Shown here: one piece after another, positions 1 to 8,566 of the stretch
Layout: every line of letters begins with the position of its first letter
Position numbering within the stretch: position 1 is the stretch's first letter
NCBI RefSeq assembly: GCF_009696145.1
Contig: NZ_VUMO01000006.1
Coordinates: 1-64,000, forward strand
Length of the DNA stretch: 64,000 nt
Origin: Pseudoramibacter porci
GTDB taxonomy: Bacteria > Bacillota > Clostridia > Eubacteriales > Eubacteriaceae
Direction of reading: 5' to 3'
The notes under the pieces: generated by a model
The model's input: the letters and a program-made list of their open reading frames with translations, nothing else
Told to the model about the DNA's origin: nothing
Database searches by the model: none
Translations under genes and position numbers: made by a program

Positions 1-65
1 GCTTACTGAATGCATGGCCTGTTTCTATTATTGCTATTTTACCACGGTTGTATGGCAACAGGTGA
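1..65 (+). CDS. 3' end of an unidentified gene (partial)
   Basis: Frame 3 is open from the window edge to a TGA at 63-65 and reads as a plausible hydrophobic C-terminus of about 20 residues ending in PRLYGNR. Two hairpins follow at once, which fits the end of a transcription unit. The fragment is too short to identify, and the frame choice rests only on its protein-like look and the terminators behind it. Confidence 0.3.
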   Translation, partial: LLNAWPVSIIAILPRLYGNR

Positions 66-84
66 AAAATGATTGCGATAATAA

Positions 85-156
85 ACAAAGCCTAGAGCGT
101 TTGCCCTAGACTTTGTCTACAGTCTGAAAGGACCATGTTGTAAAACATGGTCCTTT
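85..156 (+). terminator. Tandem hairpins, second with a perfect 13-bp stem
   Basis: An imperfect hairpin (85-116, ACAAAG/CTTTGT outer arm with two mismatches inside) is followed by a perfect 13-bp stem (127-139 with 144-156, GTAA loop). The second stem begins with AAA and ends with TTT, so it could stop transcription from either side. No gene is seen between it and secG. Confidence 0.7.
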
Positions 157-238
157 AATATTTTGTAAATTTCCTGCCTTGGCAACTGGTTATTGTTGTG
201 ATAGAATAATACGGATAAAAATATTGGAGGTTATGGAT

Positions 239-469
239 TTGGATACTTTTTTGGTTGCATTAATGATTATATCAAGTTTTGTTGTGATCATCAGTGTATT
301 AATGTCACCAGTTAAGACCCAAGGTCTTGGGGCAATTGAGGGCGGCGCCGAAACGTTATTTGGAAAACATAAAGCACGTGGATTTGATGCCTTTCTTGAA
401 AAAGTGACGATCGTTTCCGCAATTGTATTCATGCTATCAGCTTTTATTTACGCTGTTATTGTTGCATAA
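239..469 (+). CDS. secG: Preprotein translocase subunit SecG
   Basis: Small membrane subunit of the SecYEG protein-export channel. The 76-residue product has two hydrophobic segments (about residues 3-20 and 54-74) joined by a cytoplasmic loop carrying the SecG signature GLGAIEGGAETLFG. Start choice: the GGAGG at 226-230 lies only 2 nt before an in-frame ATG (233) but 8 nt before a TTG (239), so TTG is preferred; an ATG start would add two residues. The gene stands alone between terminators. Family assignment is firm; only the start is uncertain. Confidence 0.9.
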   Translation: MDTFLVALMIISSFVVIISVLMSPVKTQGLGAIEGGAETLFGKHKARGFDAFLEKVTIVSAIVFMLSAFIYAVIVA

Positions 470-484
470 TTATATTTTAAAGAT

Positions 485-511
485 TCCGGGATCTCATTCC
501 GGATTTTTTTG
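485..511 (+). terminator. Intrinsic terminator after secG
   Basis: A short stem TCCGG/CCGGA is followed by a run of seven Ts at 504-510. It lies 15 bases after the secG stop and before the rarA ribosome binding site. Confidence 0.7.
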
Positions 512-541
512 TTTATATGAACGGAGGTTTGCAATTTCATT

Positions 542-1870
542 ATGCAGGCAAGTATTTTCGATATGACTTACGATCGTAATACAGAGCAGAACGAACCATT
601 AGCGGCCCGGATGCGTCCAAAAACTCTTGAAGAATTCTGCGGCCAGGAACAAGTGATCGGGCAAGGCAAAATGCTTAATCGATTAATCCGGACGGACCGT
701 TTAACGTCTGCAATTTTTTACGGACCACCCGGGACAGGCAAAACAACGCTAGCTAATATCATTGCAAACCAAACAAAAGCAGATTTTAAAATATTAAATG
801 CTGTAACTTCTGGAAAGAAGGATATTGAAACTGCTATACAACAGGCAAAAAACAATATTGCGTTATATAACCGAAAAACGATATTATTTATTGACGAAAT
901 TCACAGATTTAACAAATCTCAGCAGGATGCCTTACTGCCCAGCGTTGAGAAGGGCGAAATTATTTTAATTGGCGCAACTACCGAGAATCCGTATTTTGAA
1001 ATTAATTCGGCACTGCTTTCAAGATCGACTGTATTCGAATTTTCTCCGTTAACGGAGAAAGACATCCGCCAGATTATTTTGCGGACAATACAAGATAAGG
1101 AAAAGGGATTGGGTGCTTTACATGTTCAAATTACGGATGAGGCCCTTAATCATCTCACACTTATGGCGAACGGTGATGTCCGCAAAGCATTAAACGCATT
1201 GGAATTGGCAGTTTTAAGTACGAATAAAAATGCAGATGGAACAATAGAGATTAATTTAGATGTTGCTCAGGAATGCATACAGAAAAAAGCGCTGGACTAT
1301 GATAAAACAGGGGACAATCATTATGATACTATTTCTGCTTTTATCAAAAGTATTCGGGGATCTGATCCTGATGCAGCATTGTTTTGGATGGCCAAAATGC
1401 TTAACGCCGGAGAAGATCCTAAATTTATAGCCAGACGAATGATCATTTCGGCTTCAGAAGATATTGGAAATGCAGAGCCTATGGCTTTGGTGGTCGCAGT
1501 TTCTGCTGCACAAGCTTTGGAAATGGTCGGCTTGCCTGAAGCAAAAATTAATTTATCTCAGGCCGTTACTTTTTTAGCATCTGCGCCAAAATCCAATGCT
1601 TCAAATATCGGGATTCAGCGTGCAAACCATGCCGTTCGGTATGACTCGAACGGACAAGTCCCGGCGCATCTAAAGGATGCGCATTATCAAGGATCTGCTA
1701 AATTAAATAGAGGAACGACTTATAAATTTCCACACGATTATCCGAATCATTATGTTCAGCAACAGTATTTGCCGTCAGATCTTTTAGATGCTGAATTTTA
1801 CTCGCCAACCTCTATTGGTTATGAAAAGAAAATAAAAGAGAGACTTCAAAAATTGAAGGAGTCCAAATAA
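542..1870 (+). CDS. rarA: Replication-associated recombination protein A (RarA/MgsA AAA+ ATPase)
   Basis: AAA+ ATPase of the RarA/MgsA/WHIP family that acts at stalled replication forks. The Walker A motif GPPGTGKT is at residues 61-68, a Walker B (LFIDEIHR) is near 115, and sensor and arginine-finger segments follow (ATTENP, SALLSR). The C-terminal half has the family's tetramerisation region, including the YPNHYVQQQYLP signature near 400-411. Length of 442 aa is normal. The GGAGG at 523-527 is about 14 nt from this ATG, a little long; an ATT lies one codon upstream and could be the true start. The gene is followed 15 bases later by the M16 peptidase gene with its own GGAGA. Confidence 0.95.
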   Translation: MQASIFDMTYDRNTEQNEPLAARMRPKTLEEFCGQEQVIGQGKMLNRLIRTDRLTSAIFYGPPGTGKTTLANIIANQTKADFKILNAVTSGKKDIETAIQQAKNNIALYNRKTILFIDEIHRFNKSQQDALLPSVEKGEIILIGATTENPYFEINSALLSRSTVFEFSPLTEKDIRQIILRTIQDKEKGLGALHVQITDEALNHLTLMANGDVRKALNALELAVLSTNKNADGTIEINLDVAQECIQKKALDYDKTGDNHYDTISAFIKSIRGSDPDAALFWMAKMLNAGEDPKFIARRMIISASEDIGNAEPMALVVAVSAAQALEMVGLPEAKINLSQAVTFLASAPKSNASNIGIQRANHAVRYDSNGQVPAHLKDAHYQGSAKLNRGTTYKFPHDYPNHYVQQQYLPSDLLDAEFYSPTSIGYEKKIKERLQKLKESK

Positions 1871-1885
1871 AGAACAGGAGAAATC

Positions 1886-4813
1886 ATGGAATATCAAATT
1901 GACCAAGTGATCCACGGTTTTAAATTATGCCATAAAGAATATTTAAAAGATATTCAAGGGACAGCTTATTATTTTGAATATCAGAAAACGCATACGCCTT
2001 TGTTGTACCTATCTAATCAGGACAATAATAAAGTTTTTCATATTGCATTTCGCACACCCTCAAATAATAGCACAGGCGTCGCGCACATTATCGAGCATTC
2101 GGTTTTGGATGGTTCACGAAAATATCCGGTTAAAGAACCTTTTGTTGAGCTTGTTAAAGGCTCCGTTAACACATTTTTGAATGCGATGACTTATCCGGAT
2201 AAAACCGTGTACCCAGTTGCCAGCACGAATGACAAGGATTTTATGAACCTGATAGACGTCTATTTGGATGCAGTTTTTTATCCGAATATCTACAAAAATA
2301 AAAAGATATTTGAACAGGAAGGCTGGCACTATCATCTTGAAAATCCAAACGGTACGATGAACTACAATGGCGTTGTTTATAACGAGATGAAAGGCGTTTA
2401 TTCTAGTCCAGAAGAAATTTTACAAAATGAATTGTTTAAGCAATTGTATCCGGATTCCATTTATGGAAAAGAATCAGGCGGTTTTCCAGATGATATTCCG
2501 GATTTATCCTACGATGAATTTTTGAATTTTCATCGCAAATTTTATCATCCTTCCAATGCTTATATTTATTTATACGGCGATGGCGATATTGAAGCACATT
2601 TAAAATACCTTGATGAAGCGTATTTATCTGACTTTGATTTTCAGAAAGTTGATTCGCAAATTAAACTACAGCCGTATTTTTCAAAACCCGTTGAATCTTC
2701 GTCATATTATCCACTGTCAGGTGAAACACAGTTGAATAACAAGAACTACTTAACGATTGGATGGGTGCTAAAAGATTTGAAGGATGATTGGTTAGCCTTT
2801 GATATTTTGACCAATATTTTGTTGGGCGAAAATTCTTATCCGCTTAAAAAGGCTTTACTTGATTTAAATATTTGTGAAGATATCAGCTATTCCTATACGA
2901 CTTCAGTGCGGCAGCCCTATTTTGCAATCACCCTTAAAAACATGATGGATGAAACGGAAAATATCGATCGTGTACAAGCGACAATTAGTAATGTTTTGTC
3001 TCGTCTTGTGGAAAAGGGCATTGATCAAAAAATGCTGGAAGCAGGTATCAATTCAGCAATTTTTGAAATTAAAGAAAAAGATTTCGGTTCATACCCGCCA
3101 GGATTAATGTTTGGTTTAGAGTTAATGGATACTTGGCTGTACGATCAAGATCCACTGAGTCACATGCGAATGGACGATGCTATTAAGCACGTTAAGGCAA
3201 TGGCTGAAAATGGTGGCTTTGAAAGATTAATCGATAAACAGCTGATTCAGAATCATCATTGTGCCGTTGTGACCTTAAAACCCGATCCGGGCTTGGCATC
3301 AAAAAACGCGAAGGCATTATCAGAACGGCTGGAAAAATATCAGTCATCGTTATCAGATGATGAAATTGATGGCATCGTTAAAGATACGAAAGAACTATTA
3401 GCCTATCAGAATCGTGAAGATACCCCGGAAAATTTAGCGACCATTCCGAAACTCGAATTATCAGACTTAAACGCCAAGGCGCGGGTACCGCAAATTGCGC
3501 GTGGGATGATGGATGATTGTTTTGTTTTATGGCACCCGGCACCAACAGATGGCATCGTTCATCTTAAATTTTATTTTGATATTCGTACAGTAGCACAAGA
3601 AGATCTGGCGGTTTTGGGCATACTCAACAAGTTGTTGTTTAATGTCCGGACAGATCGGTATGCTGTTGATGAAATGGATCAAATGATTCAAATCCACACA
3701 GGCGGGATATCGACAAATCTTGAAGTGTTAGATGACGTTCAGAGCGAAGGCCAATATCAGGCCTATTTATCCATTGGCGGGAAGGCATTGATTGATCAGA
3801 TAGATCACTTGCTTGAACTGTTGGTTCAAGGGATGACGGCGTCTCACTTTGACGAAAAAGAAATTATCGAAGCGATTTTACAGGAACATCGTACAAAATT
3901 TGAAAATCGTTTTTTGACGTCTGGAAACGTGCTGGCTTCACAGCGGCTGCAATCCTATTATTCACAATCGGCGGCGCTGTATCAGCAATTAGGAGGCATT
4001 GATTTTGGACGTAATCTGACTGCAATCTGTCAGGATTACGATATAAATTTTGACGATTTATCAAGAAAACTTTTACGTGTATATCGGCAGGTCATTAATC
4101 GGAATCATGTTAAATTATCGATAACTTGTGAGCCAGTTAACCAAAATAAAATCTATCATAAAGTTAAAAGATGCCTTCAGTCCATTGATAATAACGAACA
4201 GACGCTTTATTCTTATCATTTTGAAACAGAAAAAAAGAATGAAGGGTTTATGACGTCATCAAAGATCAATTATGTTACCAAAGGGTTTAACATCAAGCGA
4301 TTAGGTTACGATTATAAAGGTAGTCTTTTTGTCCTTAAAACCATTATGGATATGGGATATTTATGGAATCGCGTTCGCGTCAAAGGCGGCGCATATGGAA
4401 CGGGCTTTTCAGTTTCAAAAGCTGGAGATTTGATTTTTACATCATATCGCGATCCTCATGTCGCAAATACACTTCAGGTTTACGACGAAGCTGGAAAATA
4501 TGTGAGTGAAATGCAAATCAGTCAGCGGGAATTAGAAAAAGCCATTATCGGTTCAATTTCAACGAAAGATCATCCACTTTCGCTTGCTATGCAGTCATAC
4601 GTAGCAGATCGACAGTTTTTAACGCGTCAAACGCCAGAGTGGACTCAAATTGAGCGCGATCAAATTCTCAGCACGACGGTGGATGATCTAAGAAAATGTG
4701 GTGAAATTATTGATGCTGCGATGCGTCAAAATGCACTTTGCGTCATTGGAAATGAAGAAAAAATTCGTGAAAATCAGGAACGCTTCAATGAACTTACATT
4801 TATTCAAAAATAA
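1886..4813 (+). CDS. M16C zinc metallopeptidase (presequence protease-like)
   Basis: Large (975 aa) cytosolic pitrilysin-family peptidase of the PreP/Cym1 type, which degrades short unstructured peptides in a closed chamber. The inverted zinc motif HIIEH is at residues 67-71 (ligands H67 and H71, base E70), and the third ligand is probably E167 in NEMKG. Four M16 repeats are expected; the second half lacks the zinc motif, as is normal. The start has a good AGGAGA. The last 26 bases overlap the start of the D,D-carboxypeptidase gene, suggesting coupling. The bacterial substrate cannot be read from sequence. Confidence 0.92.
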   Translation: MEYQIDQVIHGFKLCHKEYLKDIQGTAYYFEYQKTHTPLLYLSNQDNNKVFHIAFRTPSNNSTGVAHIIEHSVLDGSRKYPVKEPFVELVKGSVNTFLNAMTYPDKTVYPVASTNDKDFMNLIDVYLDAVFYPNIYKNKKIFEQEGWHYHLENPNGTMNYNGVVYNEMKGVYSSPEEILQNELFKQLYPDSIYGKESGGFPDDIPDLSYDEFLNFHRKFYHPSNAYIYLYGDGDIEAHLKYLDEAYLSDFDFQKVDSQIKLQPYFSKPVESSSYYPLSGETQLNNKNYLTIGWVLKDLKDDWLAFDILTNILLGENSYPLKKALLDLNICEDISYSYTTSVRQPYFAITLKNMMDETENIDRVQATISNVLSRLVEKGIDQKMLEAGINSAIFEIKEKDFGSYPPGLMFGLELMDTWLYDQDPLSHMRMDDAIKHVKAMAENGGFERLIDKQLIQNHHCAVVTLKPDPGLASKNAKALSERLEKYQSSLSDDEIDGIVKDTKELLAYQNREDTPENLATIPKLELSDLNAKARVPQIARGMMDDCFVLWHPAPTDGIVHLKFYFDIRTVAQEDLAVLGILNKLLFNVRTDRYAVDEMDQMIQIHTGGISTNLEVLDDVQSEGQYQAYLSIGGKALIDQIDHLLELLVQGMTASHFDEKEIIEAILQEHRTKFENRFLTSGNVLASQRLQSYYSQSAALYQQLGGIDFGRNLTAICQDYDINFDDLSRKLLRVYRQVINRNHVKLSITCEPVNQNKIYHKVKRCLQSIDNNEQTLYSYHFETEKKNEGFMTSSKINYVTKGFNIKRLGYDYKGSLFVLKTIMDMGYLWNRVRVKGGAYGTGFSVSKAGDLIFTSYRDPHVANTLQVYDEAGKYVSEMQISQRELEKAIIGSISTKDHPLSLAMQSYVADRQFLTRQTPEWTQIERDQILSTTVDDLRKCGEIIDAAMRQNALCVIGNEEKIRENQERFNELTFIQK

Positions 4814-6185
4814 TCGAAATAAAATATTGGTCTCTATTTGCTGTGTGTTTTTGTCAGTCCTATTTTTAGGCAATTCTGTTTTTGCGGCAATGCCTGCATT
4901 TAGCAGCGATGAAGCAGTATGCGCTGCTGATGTGAATACAGGTGATGTCATTGTTGAGCAAAATGCGCACCAGAAAATGTACCCTGCAAGTACGACAAAG
5001 ACCATGACAGCACTTGTGGCCATGCATTACGTACAGAATAAACTTAATCAAAAAGTTACTGTAGGCGATGAAGTGAATGAAATTAGCGGGGATTCTTCGA
5101 AAGCCGACATTCGCAAAGGGGACGTTTTGACGTGGCGGCAGTTGCTTTACGCATTGATGTTACCTTCTGGAAATGATGCGGCTATGACAATTGCTGCGAA
5201 TGTGGGCCGTCTGGATGCGAAAAATTCAAAATTAAGCGCAGATGCAGCGATTAAACGCTTTGTTTCTTTGATGAATAAAGAAGCAAAAACATTAAAACTA
5301 GAAAATTCTCATTTTGTGAATCCTCATGGTTATCACGATGATAACCATTATACAACGGCGGCCGATCTCGTCAAAATTGGCACGCAGCTGATGAAGTACA
5401 AAGCAATTGATGAAATTGTAAAGCAGCCTGCATACACTTGTCACCTTAAAAGTGGCGATAAAAAATGGATTAATACCAATGCTTTGATAATCAGCACGAA
5501 AGATTTACCCTTAGTTACAGGCTCATCACATGATGGAAAAAAATTCAACCCATACGCTACTGGTGTAAAAACAGGACATACAGATAAAGCAGGACATTGC
5601 CTGGTATTTTCTTCTAAGTACAAAAATAAATCGTTGGTCGCTGTTATTCTACATTCAGATAACAATATTTGGTCTCAGGCGAACGGCATTATCAATACAT
5701 TTGATATTGAGTATTCAAAAGTAAACTGGACAAATAAAGATGGCATTTACAAGACGATTCAACTAAAAAATGTCAGATTCGCTAATTCGAAACATTTAAC
5801 ACTATCCTCAAAAAAACAAGCCTCATCCTATATTGATAAAAATCAAAAGGATCAGTATACAACAACCCTTAAACTCAATCAATCGCTGTTTAAAAAGCAT
5901 GGCAATACCTACAAGTTGCTTCAAACTGTAAAGGTCAATCAAAAGGTGGGGACTTTACTTGTTCAAAATAACAATAAAACGGTAAAACGTATTTCGTTGT
6001 ACACGACGAAAACAATTCATCGCCGTGGATTTATCGATTATCTGCTTATGATTTTGATTGTATTGATCGTTGGATTTTTTGTTTTTCGGTATTTTCAGGT
6101 TAAACAAATTAAGAAGAGAAGAAGAGCAAGGGCAAAAAAGCGAGCGGACAGTATAAAAAACAACAAGAGACAGGTTAAGAGATGA
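4788..6185 (+). CDS. dacA: D-alanyl-D-alanine carboxypeptidase (PBP5/DacA family)
   Basis: Penicillin-binding protein that trims the terminal D-Ala of peptidoglycan stem peptides. From ATG 4788 (AGGA 8 nt upstream) the product is 465 aa. It has a signal peptide (residues 1-34, ending AFAA-like), the S11 motifs S68-T-T-K71, SGN (in LPSGNDAA) and KTG (in GVKTGHTDKAGH), then a PBP5 C-terminal domain and a C-terminal membrane helix with a strongly basic tail that would anchor it. The open frame extends 90 bases upstream inside the peptidase gene, but the signal peptide fixes this start. It shares ATGA with the next gene. Confidence 0.92.
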   Translation: MNLHLFKNNRNKILVSICCVFLSVLFLGNSVFAAMPAFSSDEAVCAADVNTGDVIVEQNAHQKMYPASTTKTMTALVAMHYVQNKLNQKVTVGDEVNEISGDSSKADIRKGDVLTWRQLLYALMLPSGNDAAMTIAANVGRLDAKNSKLSADAAIKRFVSLMNKEAKTLKLENSHFVNPHGYHDDNHYTTAADLVKIGTQLMKYKAIDEIVKQPAYTCHLKSGDKKWINTNALIISTKDLPLVTGSSHDGKKFNPYATGVKTGHTDKAGHCLVFSSKYKNKSLVAVILHSDNNIWSQANGIINTFDIEYSKVNWTNKDGIYKTIQLKNVRFANSKHLTLSSKKQASSYIDKNQKDQYTTTLKLNQSLFKKHGNTYKLLQTVKVNQKVGTLLVQNNNKTVKRISLYTTKTIHRRGFIDYLLMILIVLIVGFFVFRYFQVKQIKKRRRARAKKRADSIKNNKRQVKR

Positions 6186-8563
6186 ATAACAAAAGGAACC
6201 GACCAGAAATCTTAGCACCGGCTGGCAATGAGGCTGAAGTGATTGCCGCTATTCATGCCGGTGCGGATGCCGTCTATTTTGGCGGCCCTTTTTTTAATGC
6301 GCGCTTAAGAGCGGAAAATATTGAAATTGATCATTTCAAACACATTGTGAGGCTGTGCCACCAGTATGATGTGAAAGTGTACATTACAGTCAATACCCTC
6401 ATAAAAGATGGGGAATGGGCCGATCTTGTCCGCTATATTGAATTATTATATCACGCTGGTGTCGATGGTATGATTGTCCAGGATCCTGGTTTGATTTATT
6501 GGATCAGAACGAATTATGCGGAGATAAAGCTTCAAACGAGTACGCAGGCTTCTATTGGCGGTTTAGAAGGCGTAAAATTTTTTGAAAATTTGGGATTTTT
6601 ACGTGTTGTTTTGCCAAGGGAAATGCCTCTAAAAGAGATCAAGCAAATCCGAGAAGCAACTGACATCGAGTTAAAAGTTTTTATTCATGGTGCGCTATGT
6701 TATGCACGTTCAGGTCAGTGTTTAATGAGCAGTTTGATCGGCGGACGAAGTGGCAATCGCGGAATGTGTGCGCAGCCATGCAGAAAGAAATATCGTTTGA
6801 TCAACGACAAAGGCAAGACCATTCATCAAGGCTATTTGCTTTCGATGAAAGATTTAAATACATCACATCACATCAACGCACTTATTGGTGCTGGTATCGA
6901 TGCATTTAAGATTGAAGGACGGTTAAAGAGCCCTCAGTACGTTTATCAAGTTACACGAATGTACCGTCAGATCGTGGATAATAACGAGCAGTTCATCTCA
7001 ACCCAAGAGTTAGACACCGTGTTTGGACGAGATTTTACATCTGGCTGGATGTTTAGCGATAAGAATCATTTGAATACAAATGTTCAGAAAAAACGCGGAG
7101 CATATCTTGGAAAAATCGAAAGCATTGAGAAGGGATTGATGAAAATTAAGCTGGATGATTCGATTCAACTCAATCGAGGTGATGGGCTTGCTTTTGGGAA
7201 AAATGCATACGTTGGGTGCAACTTGACCTCTTTTTCCCAAAAGGAGCGCAATGTGATAATGGAGCGAATCCCTGGCGTAAAAAAAGGTATGCCGGTTTAC
7301 CGCAATAAGAACATTGAATTGACAGAAAGCTTAACTTTACAAGCAGAAAAGCCGCTTTTGTTTAATAAAATACCCATCAATATCGACTTGTCCTTTTCAG
7401 AAAAAACACCAGTTACCGGTCAGGTGAAAAATATGCAAACAGGACAAATCCAGCGTTTTGTCATAAAAGAGGTGCAACCTGCATTAGCACAAAAACATGT
7501 TTTGACCGAGGCAATGGTCAAAGAACAGCTTCAAAAATTAGGTGACACGGATTTTTCGCTTTCAAATTTTTCCGTCAGCTTAAATGGTAATTTGTTTTTA
7601 TCGCGTTCCGATTTAAATCGTATTAGGCGGAAAATTGTTTCAATTATTGATCCACTGATCAATGAAAAAACCGTTAAGAAAAATATGCAACGCCTTTGTT
7701 TAGAACTTAAAACGAAACACCATCAAGTCAGCGTTCATCAGATCCCTAAAATATCACTTAGATTGTGGCGCTGTGACCAATACGAAAAATATGCAGATAT
7801 ACCAGTGGATGAATGGGCGATACCTTTGGAAAATTTGTCAGAATTGGCGTATATTCAGGAAATTAGTCTTGAGATTCACAAAAAAGGTCAGAAATTGAGA
7901 TTGATTTTACCAGAAATTATCAATACACAAAAAGGTATCGCGTTAGATAAAAACTTCGAAATCATTGATCATGGAGAGATTGATGGATATTTAGTACGCA
8001 ACTACGAGGGGGTAGAGCTCTGCCGTCGTCATGGGACAAAACATTCGATTGAGGCAGATACAAATCTGCAAATTTTTAATGCGATTTCTACTACGGCGTT
8101 TAAATCTTGGGGCTGTGACCGCTGCGCAGCATCTTGCGAATTAGACGGCAAATCTCTCCAACAATTGAATGATAAGACCGCTTTGCCATTGACACTTAAC
8201 GTTTATGGTTTTCAAGAAGTTATGGTATCGGATAATTGCATAATCAATTGTTCAAAAAAGGATTGTACGTCATGCGCTAATAACGGATATTATCAATTAG
8301 TCGATGAAAAAGGTGCTTCCTTTCCACTTGTCCTTCAAAATAAAGAAGTTCATATTTTTAATGCAGACAAATTATGCTTGACGCTCAAGGAATTAAAAGA
8401 CTTGGATTGTGTTGATGTCTATAGGATCAACGTCTTAAATGAAGAGCCAAATGAAATTGCGGCGGCGGTAGCCTTTTACCGACATCCAAGTACAACAACG
8501 GATTATTTACAAAATAGTCAATATCGTTTGACGACGGGAAATTTTCACAGGGGAATACAATAG
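6182..8563 (+). CDS. U32-family protein with C-terminal DUF3656 (RlhA-like)
   Basis: Member of the U32 family, once called collagenases. The best-known relatives, RlhA and UbiU/V, are Fe-S enzymes that hydroxylate RNA or quinone precursors. The N-terminal TIM-barrel-like half carries the signature ALCYARSGQC and GNRGMCAQPCR (about residues 171-200). The C-terminal half, about 400 residues, has a second cysteine cluster (CDRCAASC near 644-652) and fits DUF3656. The 793-aa length is typical of clostridial members. It starts inside the dacA stop (ATGA), so it is co-translated with dacA. A 23S rRNA hydroxylase role is an inference from RlhA. Confidence 0.85.
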   Translation: MNNKRNRPEILAPAGNEAEVIAAIHAGADAVYFGGPFFNARLRAENIEIDHFKHIVRLCHQYDVKVYITVNTLIKDGEWADLVRYIELLYHAGVDGMIVQDPGLIYWIRTNYAEIKLQTSTQASIGGLEGVKFFENLGFLRVVLPREMPLKEIKQIREATDIELKVFIHGALCYARSGQCLMSSLIGGRSGNRGMCAQPCRKKYRLINDKGKTIHQGYLLSMKDLNTSHHINALIGAGIDAFKIEGRLKSPQYVYQVTRMYRQIVDNNEQFISTQELDTVFGRDFTSGWMFSDKNHLNTNVQKKRGAYLGKIESIEKGLMKIKLDDSIQLNRGDGLAFGKNAYVGCNLTSFSQKERNVIMERIPGVKKGMPVYRNKNIELTESLTLQAEKPLLFNKIPINIDLSFSEKTPVTGQVKNMQTGQIQRFVIKEVQPALAQKHVLTEAMVKEQLQKLGDTDFSLSNFSVSLNGNLFLSRSDLNRIRRKIVSIIDPLINEKTVKKNMQRLCLELKTKHHQVSVHQIPKISLRLWRCDQYEKYADIPVDEWAIPLENLSELAYIQEISLEIHKKGQKLRLILPEIINTQKGIALDKNFEIIDHGEIDGYLVRNYEGVELCRRHGTKHSIEADTNLQIFNAISTTAFKSWGCDRCAASCELDGKSLQQLNDKTALPLTLNVYGFQEVMVSDNCIINCSKKDCTSCANNGYYQLVDEKGASFPLVLQNKEVHIFNADKLCLTLKELKDLDCVDVYRINVLNEEPNEIAAAVAFYRHPSTTTDYLQNSQYRLTTGNFHRGIQ

Positions 8564-8566
8564 TCG